A stretch of DNA of 60,924 bases from Bacillota bacterium (GCA_021799435.1 JAJZAN010000009.1:1-60924), one strand, 5' to 3'; numbered from the stretch's first letter, positions 1 through 9,065 are shown. Numbers and translations: made by a program. The notes: generated by a model not told the origin, from the sequence alone.

Positions 1-12
1 CACCGGATCCCA

Positions 13-933
13 CTATGGCATATACTCATCCCATGTCTCAAGAAACTGGTAGTAGATTCGATAATCAATCGGTCTCGCTGGACTGACGTCGAGACCAAAG
101 AGCACTCGGTCACTATATTTAAGAAGGAAATCACGCGCCGAATAAGGTTGTCGACCAAGCTCGGCAATTCGCTCGGACAAATCGACCAATAGGTTAGGAT
201 GTTTGTCGAGCATCCGTCGCAATCTGCCTAAATCCTCTGCGGAGGCGGCCATATGGGCTCCAACGAAGGTCACGTCGGGATGCCGATCAAGGAGCTCCTC
301 GAACTCGTCTAAGATCTGCGTTAACGAAACAAATCCCGGGCCGTAAAAGTGCCAGTCTGGATGACGGTTTAGTTCCTCTATCCGCTCGTTATGATTGTCT
401 GCGGGCCGAAAAAATGCCAACGGGTCCCCGGTGTGTATGCAGACCGGGATCTTTAGCTCGGCAACCGTGCTCCACAAAGGATCCAAGCGCTCGTCACTGA
501 CTGTGACCCGATTCCCGGCCAAGTCGCGGATGCGTAGTCCTACGTCCTTCCACACCTTTAACCCTTCAGCACCCAGTGCCACCGCTTGACGGACCTGCCG
601 CGCCAGTAATTCGCCAAATTGACCTGACTCCTGAACGGCCCACTGCCAGTTGAGTCTCGCATATACCACAAATCGGTCGGGGTACGGGCCGCGTAACCGC
701 TCCAAATGGTGTGCCAAACGAGCCCCGGTACCTCCATCCAGGTCCACGTAGGCGGCCACATTCGACTCGTCTAGCGTGTCAACTAATGCTGAGATGTCAG
801 TATAATGCCAGTCCTCCTGCCATTGCGTGTGGTTGTGCATGTCCAACACCGGCCACCGCGAACGTTCTGGCACGTGCGTCTCGGTAACCAGAGCAGGCTC
901 CGGGTCAAAATCACTCAGATAGACGTCCTCCAT
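13..933 (-). CDS. Amidohydrolase-type TIM-barrel metal hydrolase
   Basis: A 306-residue protein of the amidohydrolase superfamily. Visible metal-site motifs are an N-terminal HNH (DMHNHTQW), IHTGDP near the middle, GAHM, and a late LDVS that may carry the last aspartate. The start follows GGGAGG with 7-base spacing. It is the last gene of a minus-strand operon with a SIS-domain sugar isomerase and an ABC sugar importer, so a step in degrading the imported sugar (deacetylation, deamination or lactone hydrolysis) is a reasonable inference. The substrate cannot be read from sequence. The gene is complete: its TAG stop lies 12 bases inside the window edge. Confidence 0.8.
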   Translation of the reverse strand: MEDVYLSDFDPEPALVTETHVPERSRWPVLDMHNHTQWQEDWHYTDISALVDTLDESNVAAYVDLDGGTGARLAHHLERLRGPYPDRFVVYARLNWQWAVQESGQFGELLARQVRQAVALGAEGLKVWKDVGLRIRDLAGNRVTVSDERLDPLWSTVAELKIPVCIHTGDPLAFFRPADNHNERIEELNRHPDWHFYGPGFVSLTQILDEFEELLDRHPDVTFVGAHMAASAEDLGRLRRMLDKHPNLLVDLSERIAELGRQPYSARDFLLKYSDRVLFGLDVSPARPIDYRIYYQFLETWDEYMP

Positions 934-951
934 ACTTAAACCTCCCTTAAC

Positions 952-1959
952 CTATTTCGTTTCTTCGGGCATCCCGGCATCGGATCGAAGGTGGCGAGGC
1001 CTGTCACAGTCGATATCTTTCGCTTCCGCTATCGCAATCGCAAGGGCCTGAGAAGCTACAGTGGCTACGGCCGGAAACGCAGCCGATGCGAGCGATTCCG
1101 GGAGTTTCAGACAACTTGTGCCCATGATCTCGCTAGTAGACACAGCGATCACATGTGCCCCAAATTTGCTGGCCACCTCGAGCAGCGGGTTCTCGTCCTG
1201 CCACACTTCGGACTGAACAAACATCACAACCGCATCTCCCGGATCCAACGTAGCAATGGGTCCATGCCGATATTCAAGAGGATGAAACGACTCGGCGACG
1301 GTAACTGCCATTTCGGTGACCTTTAACGCCGCCTCGCGAGCCACAGCGTATAGAGCTCCCCCCCCCAGAAACACGACCCGCCGGGGAGGGGCGTTACCGA
1401 TCACCTGCCGAAAGTAGTCAAGCGCCGTTACGGCAAACGCATCAACCTCCAACGCCGCGCGTTGCATCGCCTCCCGCTTCCCGGGCTGAAGCACACCCAG
1501 CAAGATCATGAGCATGCTCGTAAATGACCGCAGCATAACCGCCCCACCATCGTCCCCCTGAGGTGATAGCGCCACACGGTCGGCTACCCGATACACCATG
1601 TCCGTCGAGTCCCCATTGCACGTAACGAGCGTAGTTGGAACGCCGCGCGTTCGAGCTTCCTGCCCTGCTCGCAAAGCCTCCATGGTTCTCGCAGAACGTG
1701 ACACAATGATGAGCTGGGATGCGTCTCGAAGATAATGATCTGGATACAACATAACCTCACAAGAAGGCGCCGCCGATATATCCAAGCCCAAATCCCGCCC
1801 TATCCAGGACACGACTTGTGCGAGATAATAGGAAGTCCCGCTACCTATCAGTAGGGACCGCGCGAGATCTTCCTGCCCAAACCTCTCGGTAGAATGAAGA
1901 GCCTGTCGCCACGCTTCCCCTTGCGCCAAGAATGCTTGCATAGTCTTCGACCGTGCCAT
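952..1959 (-). CDS. SIS-domain sugar-phosphate isomerase/deaminase
   Basis: A 335-residue protein with two tandem SIS (sugar isomerase) folds, like the isomerase half of GlmS, AgaS and FrlB. Motifs seen are LLIGSGTSYY (first phosphosugar site), IIVSRSARTMEAL, and in the second domain FLGGGALYAVAREAALKVTEM with FHPLEYRHGP, typical of GlmS-like isomerases. There is no glutaminase domain, so it should act on an amino sugar phosphate or glycated amine without glutamine. AGGGGG precedes the start. Its place between ABC permease genes and an amidohydrolase gene suggests catabolism of the imported sugar. AgaS-like versus FrlB-like function is undecided. Confidence 0.85.
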   Translation of the reverse strand: MARSKTMQAFLAQGEAWRQALHSTERFGQEDLARSLLIGSGTSYYLAQVVSWIGRDLGLDISAAPSCEVMLYPDHYLRDASQLIIVSRSARTMEALRAGQEARTRGVPTTLVTCNGDSTDMVYRVADRVALSPQGDDGGAVMLRSFTSMLMILLGVLQPGKREAMQRAALEVDAFAVTALDYFRQVIGNAPPRRVVFLGGGALYAVAREAALKVTEMAVTVAESFHPLEYRHGPIATLDPGDAVVMFVQSEVWQDENPLLEVASKFGAHVIAVSTSEIMGTSCLKLPESLASAAFPAVATVASQALAIAIAEAKDIDCDRPRHLRSDAGMPEETK

Positions 1960-1985
1960 GTGGTGAATACCCCCTAAGATGACTA

Positions 1986-2885
1986 TTACCGTTCAACTCC
2001 TAATGTCAGCCCGCTGATTATATGGCGAGACAATATAGCGAAGGCAATGAGAATCGGGAATGTCGTAATGATGAATGCAGCCATCAGCCCGGTCCAGTCA
2101 GACGTATACTGCAGAGAGCCGTACAAAGAATACAGGCCCACCGGTAGAGTAAACTTGGTTTGGGTGGTCAAGACTGTGTAAGCCACGATGAATTCGTTCC
2201 AAAGGCCTACAATTCCAACAATAAAGGCGGTAGCTATGCCACTTCGTGCAGTGGGAACGATAATTCTAAACAAGGTCCCCATAAATGATGCCCCATCGAC
2301 ACGCGCTGCTTCCTCAAGTTCGGTTGGAACTGTTGATAGGAACCCGGTGAGCAAGAACACAGTTAACGGTATCGTCATGCCCACATAAACCAAGCCGAGG
2401 CCCATCATGCTGTTGACCAAATTCGTCCAAGACAATGCCACGTAAAGCGGCACAAGCGCGATCTGAATTGGTATGCCAATTCCTACTGCAAACCCATTCA
2501 CGATCCATCGACTGAGGTTAAGAGTGCTACGCGACAACACATATGCCGCTGGAATCGACAGCGCCACGGCTACAGCAGTTGCCAGGACATCTATCCCAAC
2601 CGATCGCATGAAATAATCGCCCATATTACTGACGGACCATGCCTGCGAGTAATTGGAGGGCACCAGCGGTGATGGCAATTTGAAGGGGCTTCCGAAAAAC
2701 TGTTGGTTGCTCTTCAAAGAGGACGCCACCAACCAAAGTATCGTTACAATCGTGAAAACAAGCCATGCGACCAGTACAACCCAGCCCAATCCCTGGACGC
2801 CCCTGTTTAGCACAACGTCAGGCTTTAGGCTTACCTTCCTCTGTTCGGGGGTTTCAACGAATCCCTTTACGCGTTCCATGCTCAT
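1986..2885 (-). CDS. ABC sugar transporter permease, MalG type
   Basis: A 299-residue inner-membrane permease of the carbohydrate uptake ABC family. About six hydrophobic segments are visible. The coupling (EAA) loop, which binds the ATPase, reads ELEEAARVDGASFMGTLF about two-thirds along. The start codon overlaps the stop of the preceding permease gene (TAATG), indicating translational coupling. No ATP-binding subunit gene lies in the operon, so a shared MsmK/MalK-type ATPase encoded elsewhere is presumably used, as is common for Firmicute sugar importers. Confidence 0.92.
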   Translation of the reverse strand: MSMERVKGFVETPEQRKVSLKPDVVLNRGVQGLGWVVLVAWLVFTIVTILWLVASSLKSNQQFFGSPFKLPSPLVPSNYSQAWSVSNMGDYFMRSVGIDVLATAVAVALSIPAAYVLSRSTLNLSRWIVNGFAVGIGIPIQIALVPLYVALSWTNLVNSMMGLGLVYVGMTIPLTVFLLTGFLSTVPTELEEAARVDGASFMGTLFRIIVPTARSGIATAFIVGIVGLWNEFIVAYTVLTTQTKFTLPVGLYSLYGSLQYTSDWTGLMAAFIITTFPILIAFAILSRHIISGLTLGVER

Positions 2886-3760
2886 TAGAATTCCACCCTT
2901 TGCTTGCGTCGGAAGACGAGGTTTACAATGCCAAACCCCACCCCCACAACTACCACCATGACCACTGCCACTGCCTCCGCATACCCTAAATTACTGATGG
3001 GCAAGTCGCGAGTTCCAAAGGACAAAATGTATTGGTAAATCCCCAAGGTCCAAAGTTGCGTGGGCACCTGACCAGCCCCCGCAAACGCGAAGAGGAAGTC
3101 GAATGTCTTGACGGAAGTAACCACCCAGAGAGCCACAGCAACGGTCACCACGTCTCGGATCATCGGCAAAACAATGCGCGCAAAACTAACGACTTCGTTA
3201 GCACCGTCCACCTGGGCTGCATCAATGATGTGTTGCGGAATCTTGGATATGCCCGCGAGTAAAATTACGGTATAGAATCCAACGTTAATCCAAATTATCG
3301 CAACCACGGCAGCTGGGAAGATAGTATGCGGCGCGGTCCAATCCACAGGGTGCCCGCCAAACAACGACAACACTCCATTTATGAGACCGTACTGAAAGTT
3401 GTAGAGAAATGCCCAGAGAATTGCCAGTGCAATCGGCGGCACCACAGAGGGAAAGAATAGCAAGGCACGAATAAGACTCTGATGTCGGAGTCGCCACACG
3501 GTAAAAGCAAACAAGAGGCTAAAGAAGAAAATGACCGCCCCACCCACGATCATTAACTCGAAGTTCTTCATCAAGGAGGAGCCCACCTGCGGATCAGTCG
3601 TGAGGTGAGCGTAATTGCTGAGCCCCACAAATTGCAAATTGCCTGAATAACCAGACCAGTGAAACAAGCTAATGCCGATGCTGGTCAAAACCGGCAGGAC
3701 AAATACCACCAGGTACACCCCCATCGCCGGCGCCGCTATCCAGAGTACCTTGTTTCGCAT
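2885..3760 (-). CDS. ABC sugar transporter permease, MalF type
   Basis: A 291-residue membrane permease and the partner of the MalG-type protein. It has an N-terminal transmembrane segment after the start, several further hydrophobic stretches, and a coupling loop around HIIDAAQVDGANEVVSF. GAGGAGGG precedes the ATG. It lies downstream of the solute-binding lipoprotein gene, separated by a 9-bp hairpin, a common arrangement that lets the binding protein be made in excess over the permeases. Confidence 0.92.
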   Translation of the reverse strand: MRNKVLWIAAPAMGVYLVVFVLPVLTSIGISLFHWSGYSGNLQFVGLSNYAHLTTDPQVGSSLMKNFELMIVGGAVIFFFSLLFAFTVWRLRHQSLIRALLFFPSVVPPIALAILWAFLYNFQYGLINGVLSLFGGHPVDWTAPHTIFPAAVVAIIWINVGFYTVILLAGISKIPQHIIDAAQVDGANEVVSFARIVLPMIRDVVTVAVALWVVTSVKTFDFLFAFAGAGQVPTQLWTLGIYQYILSFGTRDLPISNLGYAEAVAVVMVVVVGVGFGIVNLVFRRKQRVEF

Positions 3761-3810
3761 GTCGCCCTCCTCATATACACTCTCGGCTTTTTTGTCCCTG
3801 GGTCATGGGA

Positions 3811-3836
3811 GGGAGAGAGTACCTTGCCTCTCTCCC
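3811..3836 (-). promoter_or_regulatory. Intercistronic stem-loop between binding protein and permeases
   Basis: A perfect 9-bp inverted repeat (GGGAGAGAG / CTCTCTCCC, 8-base loop) sits just after the stop of the solute-binding protein gene. No T-run follows on the minus strand. It is therefore more likely an mRNA-stabilising or partially attenuating hairpin than a full terminator (inference). Confidence 0.6.
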
Positions 3837-3844
3837 CACAACCC

Positions 3845-5161
3845 CTATTGCGGAGAGTTATTGTGAGTCTTCAAGTACTGCAACGTCTGTTGGCGCAACT
3901 GAGCAATGAACTGCGCGGGTGTCAACTGTCCATCAATGAACTTAGAGTTTGTTGGGAAGTAAACCGTCGAGGTCCATCCACTGGCGTAGGCATAGATGCC
4001 CCCATGCGGGTCGTAAAAACTCGTTGCATGGCTTAGCGTGGGTTCAATGGACTTGAGAGTCGACGGAGTCGGGTCACCTTTCAGGTCGGTGAAGTTTAGC
4101 GCCTTGGTGGCGATGCCCCTTAGATGTTGCGGATTGAGGAGCCACCGCAGGAACGTCTCCGTGGCCGCCAAATGAGGAGCTCCCTTGGGAATTACGAATC
4201 CTTCGAGATAAGAAGGCATATCGGTGGTCTTACCGTTTCCTACTTGCGGAAAGGGCGTCATAGCATATTGGAAGTTTGACCCAGCATATTTCTGGGTCTC
4301 ACTGGTGATCCAGTCAAACAAGAGAATCATTCCGCTGTGACCTTGGGCCCATGCCGTCTGAGCAGCCGGATAGATACTTCCCTGATACCCGGGCTCGAAG
4401 GCTTTGCCCTTGATGAGTTGCTCTTCCAAGTTCGCCGCCTCAAGAAGCTTCGGATTCGACCATGCCTTTCCACTCGTGTCGGAGGCCGCCTTCAAGAGCG
4501 CATCGGGTCCAGCAATCCGCGCTACGAGCCAGTTATACCAATACGCAGCATAACTAGCGTCGTTCCCATCCAAGGCAAACGGCGACAAGTGATGACTTTT
4601 CATCGTCTGGACCACGCTCAATAACTGAGACCAAGTCGCCGGCGGACTTATGTGATACTTGTCGAAGAGAACCTTGTTGTACCAAATGCCACCTGTGATG
4701 AATTCATACGGTAAAAAGTAGTAGTGGCCCTTCCATTTGTACTGATTGATTGTGGACCCCAGGAACGAGTCCATCAAGGGCTGGTGGGAATGCCATGCAT
4801 CTTGTTTCAATAACTTGTCTACCGGTGTCGCCAAGTTTTTGACGACAAGAGCACCGGCAGTTTCGCCGCCGCTTTGGTCCGTGATATCTGGAGGGTTGCC
4901 GGCAGATACAGCTCGCTCGACCTTATTGAGTACCTGCCTCCCATCCCACTCGGCCTGCACTTGGATATTTGGATAGGCCTTTTCGAAAGCATTAATCTCG
5001 TTTTGCAGAACAATCTGCTGCGGTTCTCCCGGGTTCCACATGGACCAATATGTGATGGTCACGGTTTTCCCGCTACTTTGCGTGGGCGAACTCCCACAGC
5101 CAGCAAGCACCCCTGCAGCAAGGGTGAGCCCAGCCACACCTACGCCCCATGTTTTTCTCAT
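3845..5161 (-). CDS. Extracellular sugar-binding lipoprotein of an ABC importer
   Basis: A 438-residue family 1 extracellular solute-binding protein. The start at 5161 is chosen because it follows AGGAGGGAGCAACT directly and begins a textbook lipoprotein signal (MRKTWGVGVAGLTLAAG, then lipobox LAGC). The mature protein has the usual pattern of this family (IPEDITDQ-like GNPPDITDQSGG, a WYNKVLFDKY segment, aromatic residues in the binding cleft). It is the first gene of the importer operon and would deliver sugar to the two permeases. The ligand is unknown. Confidence 0.92.
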   Translation of the reverse strand: MRKTWGVGVAGLTLAAGVLAGCGSSPTQSSGKTVTITYWSMWNPGEPQQIVLQNEINAFEKAYPNIQVQAEWDGRQVLNKVERAVSAGNPPDITDQSGGETAGALVVKNLATPVDKLLKQDAWHSHQPLMDSFLGSTINQYKWKGHYYFLPYEFITGGIWYNKVLFDKYHISPPATWSQLLSVVQTMKSHHLSPFALDGNDASYAAYWYNWLVARIAGPDALLKAASDTSGKAWSNPKLLEAANLEEQLIKGKAFEPGYQGSIYPAAQTAWAQGHSGMILLFDWITSETQKYAGSNFQYAMTPFPQVGNGKTTDMPSYLEGFVIPKGAPHLAATETFLRWLLNPQHLRGIATKALNFTDLKGDPTPSTLKSIEPTLSHATSFYDPHGGIYAYASGWTSTVYFPTNSKFIDGQLTPAQFIAQLRQQTLQYLKTHNNSPQ

Positions 5162-5378
5162 AGTTGCTCCCTCCTGGGACCCAAGGACCGGATCGTTCGC
5201 GTCAATGGGTCTCTTTGACTGATCTTGAGCACATTTCGCCGAATATGCTTTATTTTCCTGCAATATCTATTAATTTTTTTATCAACTCCTTTCTTCATTT
5301 GTGTAAACATGCGCAGATGCGTTAATATTTATCTCGGAACTCCTCATACTTCAGCGAAATCTAGGAGGTACCACATAA
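5162..5378. promoter_or_regulatory. Divergent control region of the sugar operon and its DeoR regulator
   Basis: This 217-bp region separates the minus-strand importer operon from the plus-strand DeoR gene and is much more AT-rich than its surroundings between about 5230 and 5345. A possible minus-strand promoter is TTTACA, 17 bases, then TGATAA. An imperfect direct repeat ATGCGCAGATGCGT lies at about 5310-5323 and could be part of a DeoR operator. Both are weak, visual assignments. Confidence 0.45.
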
Positions 5379-6215
5379 GTGCCACGAACGGATCGAGGTC
5401 AATCCCGATCGGCGACGATACGGCGGCATCAGGAAATTTTGGAGATTCTCCGAACTACAGGTCTGGTTTCGGTAGCCGAGCTTGCGGAGCGTTACTCTTG
5501 CTCGCGGGCAACCATCCGTCGCGACCTCGCCTCGCTCTCTAGGCAAGTGGACGAGATACGTCGATTCCAGGGAGCCATCGCTATGAAGCCGGAGGTGCTT
5601 GAGAAAAAATTCCAGGAAAAGCTAGAACAGGCTTTTGAGCATAAGGAGCATATCGCCGCTGTTGTAGCAGCCCATATTCCGGAAGCCGGTGTTGTCGGTT
5701 TGAATGGCGGAACCACCACTACCTTGGTTGCACGTCACCTCGCCCGTCTTAAAAAAGAAGTCACTGTGGTGACCAACGCTGTCAACATAGCGTTCGAGCT
5801 AACCGGCTCCCCATGTTCTGTCGTGGTGATAGGAGGGGCTCTGCGGCCCTCAAACTATGAGACCACTGGCCGGATGGCTGAAGAGACCTTAAAGTCTCTT
5901 CACCTAGACTGTGCTGTGTTAGGAGCTAATGGAATAGATCAGCGATTCGGGGCAAGTTCTGCCGCCGAAATAGAGGCCTCCGTAAGTCGAACCTTTGCCA
6001 ACCGAGCGGATCAGGTAATCGTCGTCGCGGACAGCACAAAGCTCGGTACTAAGTCTCTATTCAAATCGTTGGGATGGTCCTCAATACACCTTTTGGCGAG
6101 TGACGAAGACGCCAACGAAACGCTGACTAAATGGGGCTTGAGGCGGAGGACTCCTTGGGGGCCATCAGCCGCCCTGTGGGAAGTAAATGCGCAGGCGGGG
6201 CGCGAGAAAATATGA
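5379..6215 (+). CDS. DeoR-family transcriptional regulator
   Basis: A 278-residue repressor. The N-terminal DeoR helix-turn-helix is clear (VSVAELAERYSCSRATIRRDL, about residues 31-51), and the C-terminal sugar-phosphate sensor domain has its ligand loops GLNGGTTTT and VVADSTKLG. The start is GTG, 9 bases after AGGAGGT. It is divergently transcribed from the sugar ABC/SIS operon and most likely represses that operon until a phosphosugar intermediate binds, as in known DeoR-type regulators. Confidence 0.9.
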   Translation: MPRTDRGQSRSATIRRHQEILEILRTTGLVSVAELAERYSCSRATIRRDLASLSRQVDEIRRFQGAIAMKPEVLEKKFQEKLEQAFEHKEHIAAVVAAHIPEAGVVGLNGGTTTTLVARHLARLKKEVTVVTNAVNIAFELTGSPCSVVVIGGALRPSNYETTGRMAEETLKSLHLDCAVLGANGIDQRFGASSAAEIEASVSRTFANRADQVIVVADSTKLGTKSLFKSLGWSSIHLLASDEDANETLTKWGLRRRTPWGPSAALWEVNAQAGREKI

Positions 6216-6632
6216 TGACCCCTCATACACTTGTCAACCGGCGAGCAAGTTGTCCAGAAGGTTGTCCTGAAATTACGAGTACTGGGCCGCCTAATGCCCT
6301 TGCGGACCTGAAAATCAATCACTTTCGGGCGAACTAGCGTTGTGTCGACGCTGTGCCGAATATCGCGGATCTAATTCCCACGGACACGTTTAGACCCTGA
6401 ATGTATTCCTCCCCTACTCAGCCCTTCGAGCGAAAGTCTGCGATGATCCCTCATCGCGTCCCACCGTCCGGGATAAGTGGCCTACCGGACGGGATCCGGC
6501 AACCCCGCTATCGGGTGCTCAGGTCACTGGTATAGTAGCCCCCTGTTGCAAAGTCCCCGATACGGGCCCGATCGTAAAAGGAGACAAACTCGTTCCGACA
6601 CGCTAGCCATAAGTCGTGTGGTGTGGAGTAAG
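6216..6632. other. Intergenic region with two adjacent hairpins, no gene seen
   Basis: I find no convincing gene in these 417 bases between the convergent DeoR and DUF1992 genes. Two perfect inverted repeats lie close together: GCGATGA-TCCC-TCATCGC (6440-6457) and CCGTCCGG with a 13-base loop then CCGGACGG (6464-6492). Neither is followed by a T-run. They may be factor-dependent or weak terminators, or part of a structured RNA. Confidence 0.4.
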
Positions 6633-7085
6633 TTATTCCCAGCGCGGCAGCTGTTCCTTCAAAGTCGCAGGCGTCACCAAAGGTCTTTGCATCGAGGGGC
6701 TGGGGCAGGAACGATTGAACCGAGAAATTTTGGCATTCAGGGCCTCCACCTCATCCGAAGAGACGGCACCCTTTTCGGCCAGATTCTGGATGTCCCGCCG
6801 GATTTCTTTCTGGAGGTCGAGCCAAGGCGGCAGAACCTGGCTGTTCTTGAGAAGATGGGAAGCCATGTCAAAGTCGCCCTCGAGGTGGAGCGGGCGTCCC
6901 GATCCGGGGAGATTGTCGAACGCGCCCTGTTGTTGATGCTCGGCAATAATCTCATCCAGCCAGTCCGACGATGCGCCTGCCACGGGCCGCCGGGTCAGCG
7001 GTTCGGGTACAGGTTCAGGCGGCCGGGGCGGCGGGGCTGGGATTGTTTGTTTGAAGGTCTTCTCGGACTTCTTCCGAAACCACAT
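6633..7085 (-). CDS. DUF1992 / DnaJ-homologue-C28-like domain protein
   Basis: A 150-residue protein. The central segment (WLDEIIAEHQQQGAFDNLPGSGRPLHLEGD) is the hallmark of the DUF1992 family, also called the DnaJ homologue subfamily C member 28 conserved domain, whose function is unknown. A proline-rich stretch precedes it. The start at 7085 follows GGGAGGAACTGTCT; a longer reading frame to 7121 lacks a ribosome site. It is monocistronic and convergent with the DeoR gene. The call rests on motif recall. Confidence 0.75.
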   Translation of the reverse strand: MWFRKKSEKTFKQTIPAPPPRPPEPVPEPLTRRPVAGASSDWLDEIIAEHQQQGAFDNLPGSGRPLHLEGDFDMASHLLKNSQVLPPWLDLQKEIRRDIQNLAEKGAVSSDEVEALNAKISRFNRSCPSPSMQRPLVTPATLKEQLPRWE

Positions 7086-7259
7086 AGACAGTTCCTCCCG
7101 GAGAACTGACGTCTCTTCCATATTAGCAGGCCGGGATGGGAGCGGGATACCTTGTGCTTTCCGGCCAGAAATTTATGGCGTGTTTCTTTGCGGCGCAAAG
7201 CTCCCAGGTGCTATCCTTACCGTCGATGACTGCATCACACAAGAAGGGGCGGAACTCGC

Positions 7260-7871
7260 ATGATTACCACGTTGGTCTTCGACATTGGCGGTGTATTTCT
7301 GCATAACAACCCCGACACCATGGACCGACTAGCGGCACGGCTGGACTGTTCTTCGGAGGTTCTCGAGAAAACTCTGTTCGGAGGAGAACTGTGGGAAGCA
7401 TACAGGGTCGGGGAAATGTCCGAATCGGATTACTGGCAGGCGTGCGCCCACGAGCTTTCGCCCGGCACGGCTTGGACTGATCTCAGGGCGGGTTACGAGG
7501 CGACGGTCGTTGCCGATATGGACTTGGCCCAACTGGTCAGCCGCCTCAAAACCCGTTATGCGATCTCTGCCCTGTCCAATGCCGGAGCTGAACTGGAACG
7601 GCGGTTGACGCAGTTCGGCCTCTATCACCTGTTCGACGAAGTGATCAACTCCCACCGAGTCCACATGGCCAAGCCCGACGCAGCGATCTTCCAACACACC
7701 GCCGCCCTCATCGGAGCCCGTCCGGAGGAAACCCTGTTCGTCGACGACAGGCCGCGCAACACGGAAGCAGCGGCCGGCATGGGATTTTATACCCACGTGT
7801 ACACGAACTGGGCGTCTTTCGTGGAAAGCCTGGCCGGCTATGGTATCGATCCGATGGAGCGCGCCCAGTAG
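7260..7871 (+). CDS. HAD-superfamily hydrolase
   Basis: A 203-residue HAD phosphatase-like protein with all four motifs: nucleophile motif FDIGGV (residues 7-12), SALSNAG with the motif II serine, KPDAAIFQ carrying the motif III lysine, and VDDRPRN as motif IV. The motif I second aspartate is glycine (DIGGV instead of DxDxT), a pattern common in haloacid-dehalogenase/epoxide-hydrolase-like subgroups. The substrate is unknown. It is convergent with nadE. Confidence 0.85.
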   Translation: MITTLVFDIGGVFLHNNPDTMDRLAARLDCSSEVLEKTLFGGELWEAYRVGEMSESDYWQACAHELSPGTAWTDLRAGYEATVVADMDLAQLVSRLKTRYAISALSNAGAELERRLTQFGLYHLFDEVINSHRVHMAKPDAAIFQHTAALIGARPEETLFVDDRPRNTEAAAGMGFYTHVYTNWASFVESLAGYGIDPMERAQ

Positions 7872-8030
7872 AAGTCGACCCGGTCCACGGGTTACGGCAA
7901 CGTGAAAACGTACGCCTCTGTCTTGGCCTTCCGGCCGCCGGCATATCCGCTCTACGGGTCAAATCCCCCCGGTCATGCGGATCCTCCAACGCGAGAGCAG
8001 CCGTGCAGCCCGATCCTGATTCATGACTCG

Positions 8031-8870
8031 CTATTTCCACCAGGTGTCGAAGGGGGTGACCGGCAGGCGGCGTTTGTGCTCCGTGATCTGATAGCGGCGG
8101 ATGATGCGTTGGGCTGCCGAATCCGGGACAGACTGCCCAGTCAGAAACGCGTCCATGACTTCATAGGATAGCCCCAACTCATCCTCGTCCAGCCGTCCCG
8201 GCGTGTTATCCAGAAGGTCGGCCGTCGGAGGCTTCGTGTAAATCGCAGGGTCTGCTCCCAGATACTGCAGCAACTCCCGCCCTTGCTGCTTGCTCAATCC
8301 CGACAGCGGCGTCAAATCCACGCCGCCGTCGCCATACTTGGTGAAGAAGCCGGGCAGTGCCTCCGCCGCATGATCGGTACCAACGACCAGCACGTTGAAG
8401 GCATTGGCGAACCGATAGTGGACTGTCATGCGCTCTTGCGCCTTTTGGTTGCCTTTGTTGAAATCGGACATCGTAAGACCGGTTGCCTCTTCGAAAGACT
8501 GGACCGCCCCATCTACCGCTGGCTTGATGTTGACCACATAAGACTTGTCCGGGCGGATAAAGCGAAGGGCCCGCTGCGCGTCCTCTTCATCCTTCTGCAC
8601 TCCATATGGCAGTCGGAGTGCGATGAACGTGTAATCCTCACCCGTGTCGCGCCGCAAGTCTTCCACGGCGAGCTGGCACAGGCGGCCTGCCAAGCTTGAG
8701 TCTTGCCCTCCCGAAATCCCCAGCACAAACCCTTTCATGCCGGAGAATTTGAGGTATTCCTTAAGAAATTCTAGGCGAAGCCGCACTTCCTCTTCCGGGT
8801 CGACCACCGGCTTGACCTGAAGGTCCTGGATAATTTGCTGTTGGGTCGGTGCTTTCACGATTTGCATCAT
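8031..8870 (-). CDS. nadE: NH3-dependent NAD+ synthetase
   Basis: A 279-residue enzyme making NAD+ from deamido-NAD+, ATP and ammonia. The PP-loop SGGQDS is at residues 53-58, followed by family blocks GTDHAAEALPGFFTKYGDGG, LSGLSKQQGR and the C-terminal TEHKRRLP. The sequence aligns by eye with Bacillus NadE along its length, including the DLQVKP N-terminus, which fixes the start at one of two adjacent ATGs (8870 or 8867). There is no glutaminase domain. The transcript would begin with a long structured leader (see 8908-9065). Confidence 0.95.
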   Translation of the reverse strand: MMQIVKAPTQQQIIQDLQVKPVVDPEEEVRLRLEFLKEYLKFSGMKGFVLGISGGQDSSLAGRLCQLAVEDLRRDTGEDYTFIALRLPYGVQKDEEDAQRALRFIRPDKSYVVNIKPAVDGAVQSFEEATGLTMSDFNKGNQKAQERMTVHYRFANAFNVLVVGTDHAAEALPGFFTKYGDGGVDLTPLSGLSKQQGRELLQYLGADPAIYTKPPTADLLDNTPGRLDEDELGLSYEVMDAFLTGQSVPDSAAQRIIRRYQITEHKRRLPVTPFDTWWK

Positions 8871-8907
8871 CCTCGCTTTGTTGGCGCTTTCAGTGTCCCC
8901 GTCGCAT

Positions 8908-9065
8908 AGCTCGGAATCCCCTCCGAGCTGCACCCGTTGTGATACATTCAGGCTATCATCAACTGGGCAGGAAATCACCTTCAGAGAGCCGGTTCTCCTG
9001 CCAGACGTTCAAACCTGTGAAAGCCTCATGATGATGAGACGGTTCATCCTCCCATGAACTTTCAC
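8908..9065 (-). ncRNA. Multi-hairpin structured region in the nadE leader (candidate RNA element)
   Basis: Three consecutive inverted-repeat units lie upstream of nadE. At 9017-9065 an outer stem GTGAAA/TTTCAC encloses two perfect hairpins, CTCAT-GATG-ATGAG and GTTCAT-CCTCCC-ATGAAC, forming a three-way junction. At 8966-9002 a GGCAGGA/TCCTGCC stem closes a 23-base interior. At 8908-8929 an 8-bp stem AGCTCGGA/TCCGAGCT has a six-base loop. On the minus strand two loops read GGGAGG and GGGGAT. I do not match it to a known riboswitch class. The strand is inferred from nadE. Confidence 0.4.

Noticed and set aside
9017..9065. Hammerhead ribozyme at the three-way junction
   Set aside because: The junction lacks the CUGAUGA and GAAA core segments in either strand.
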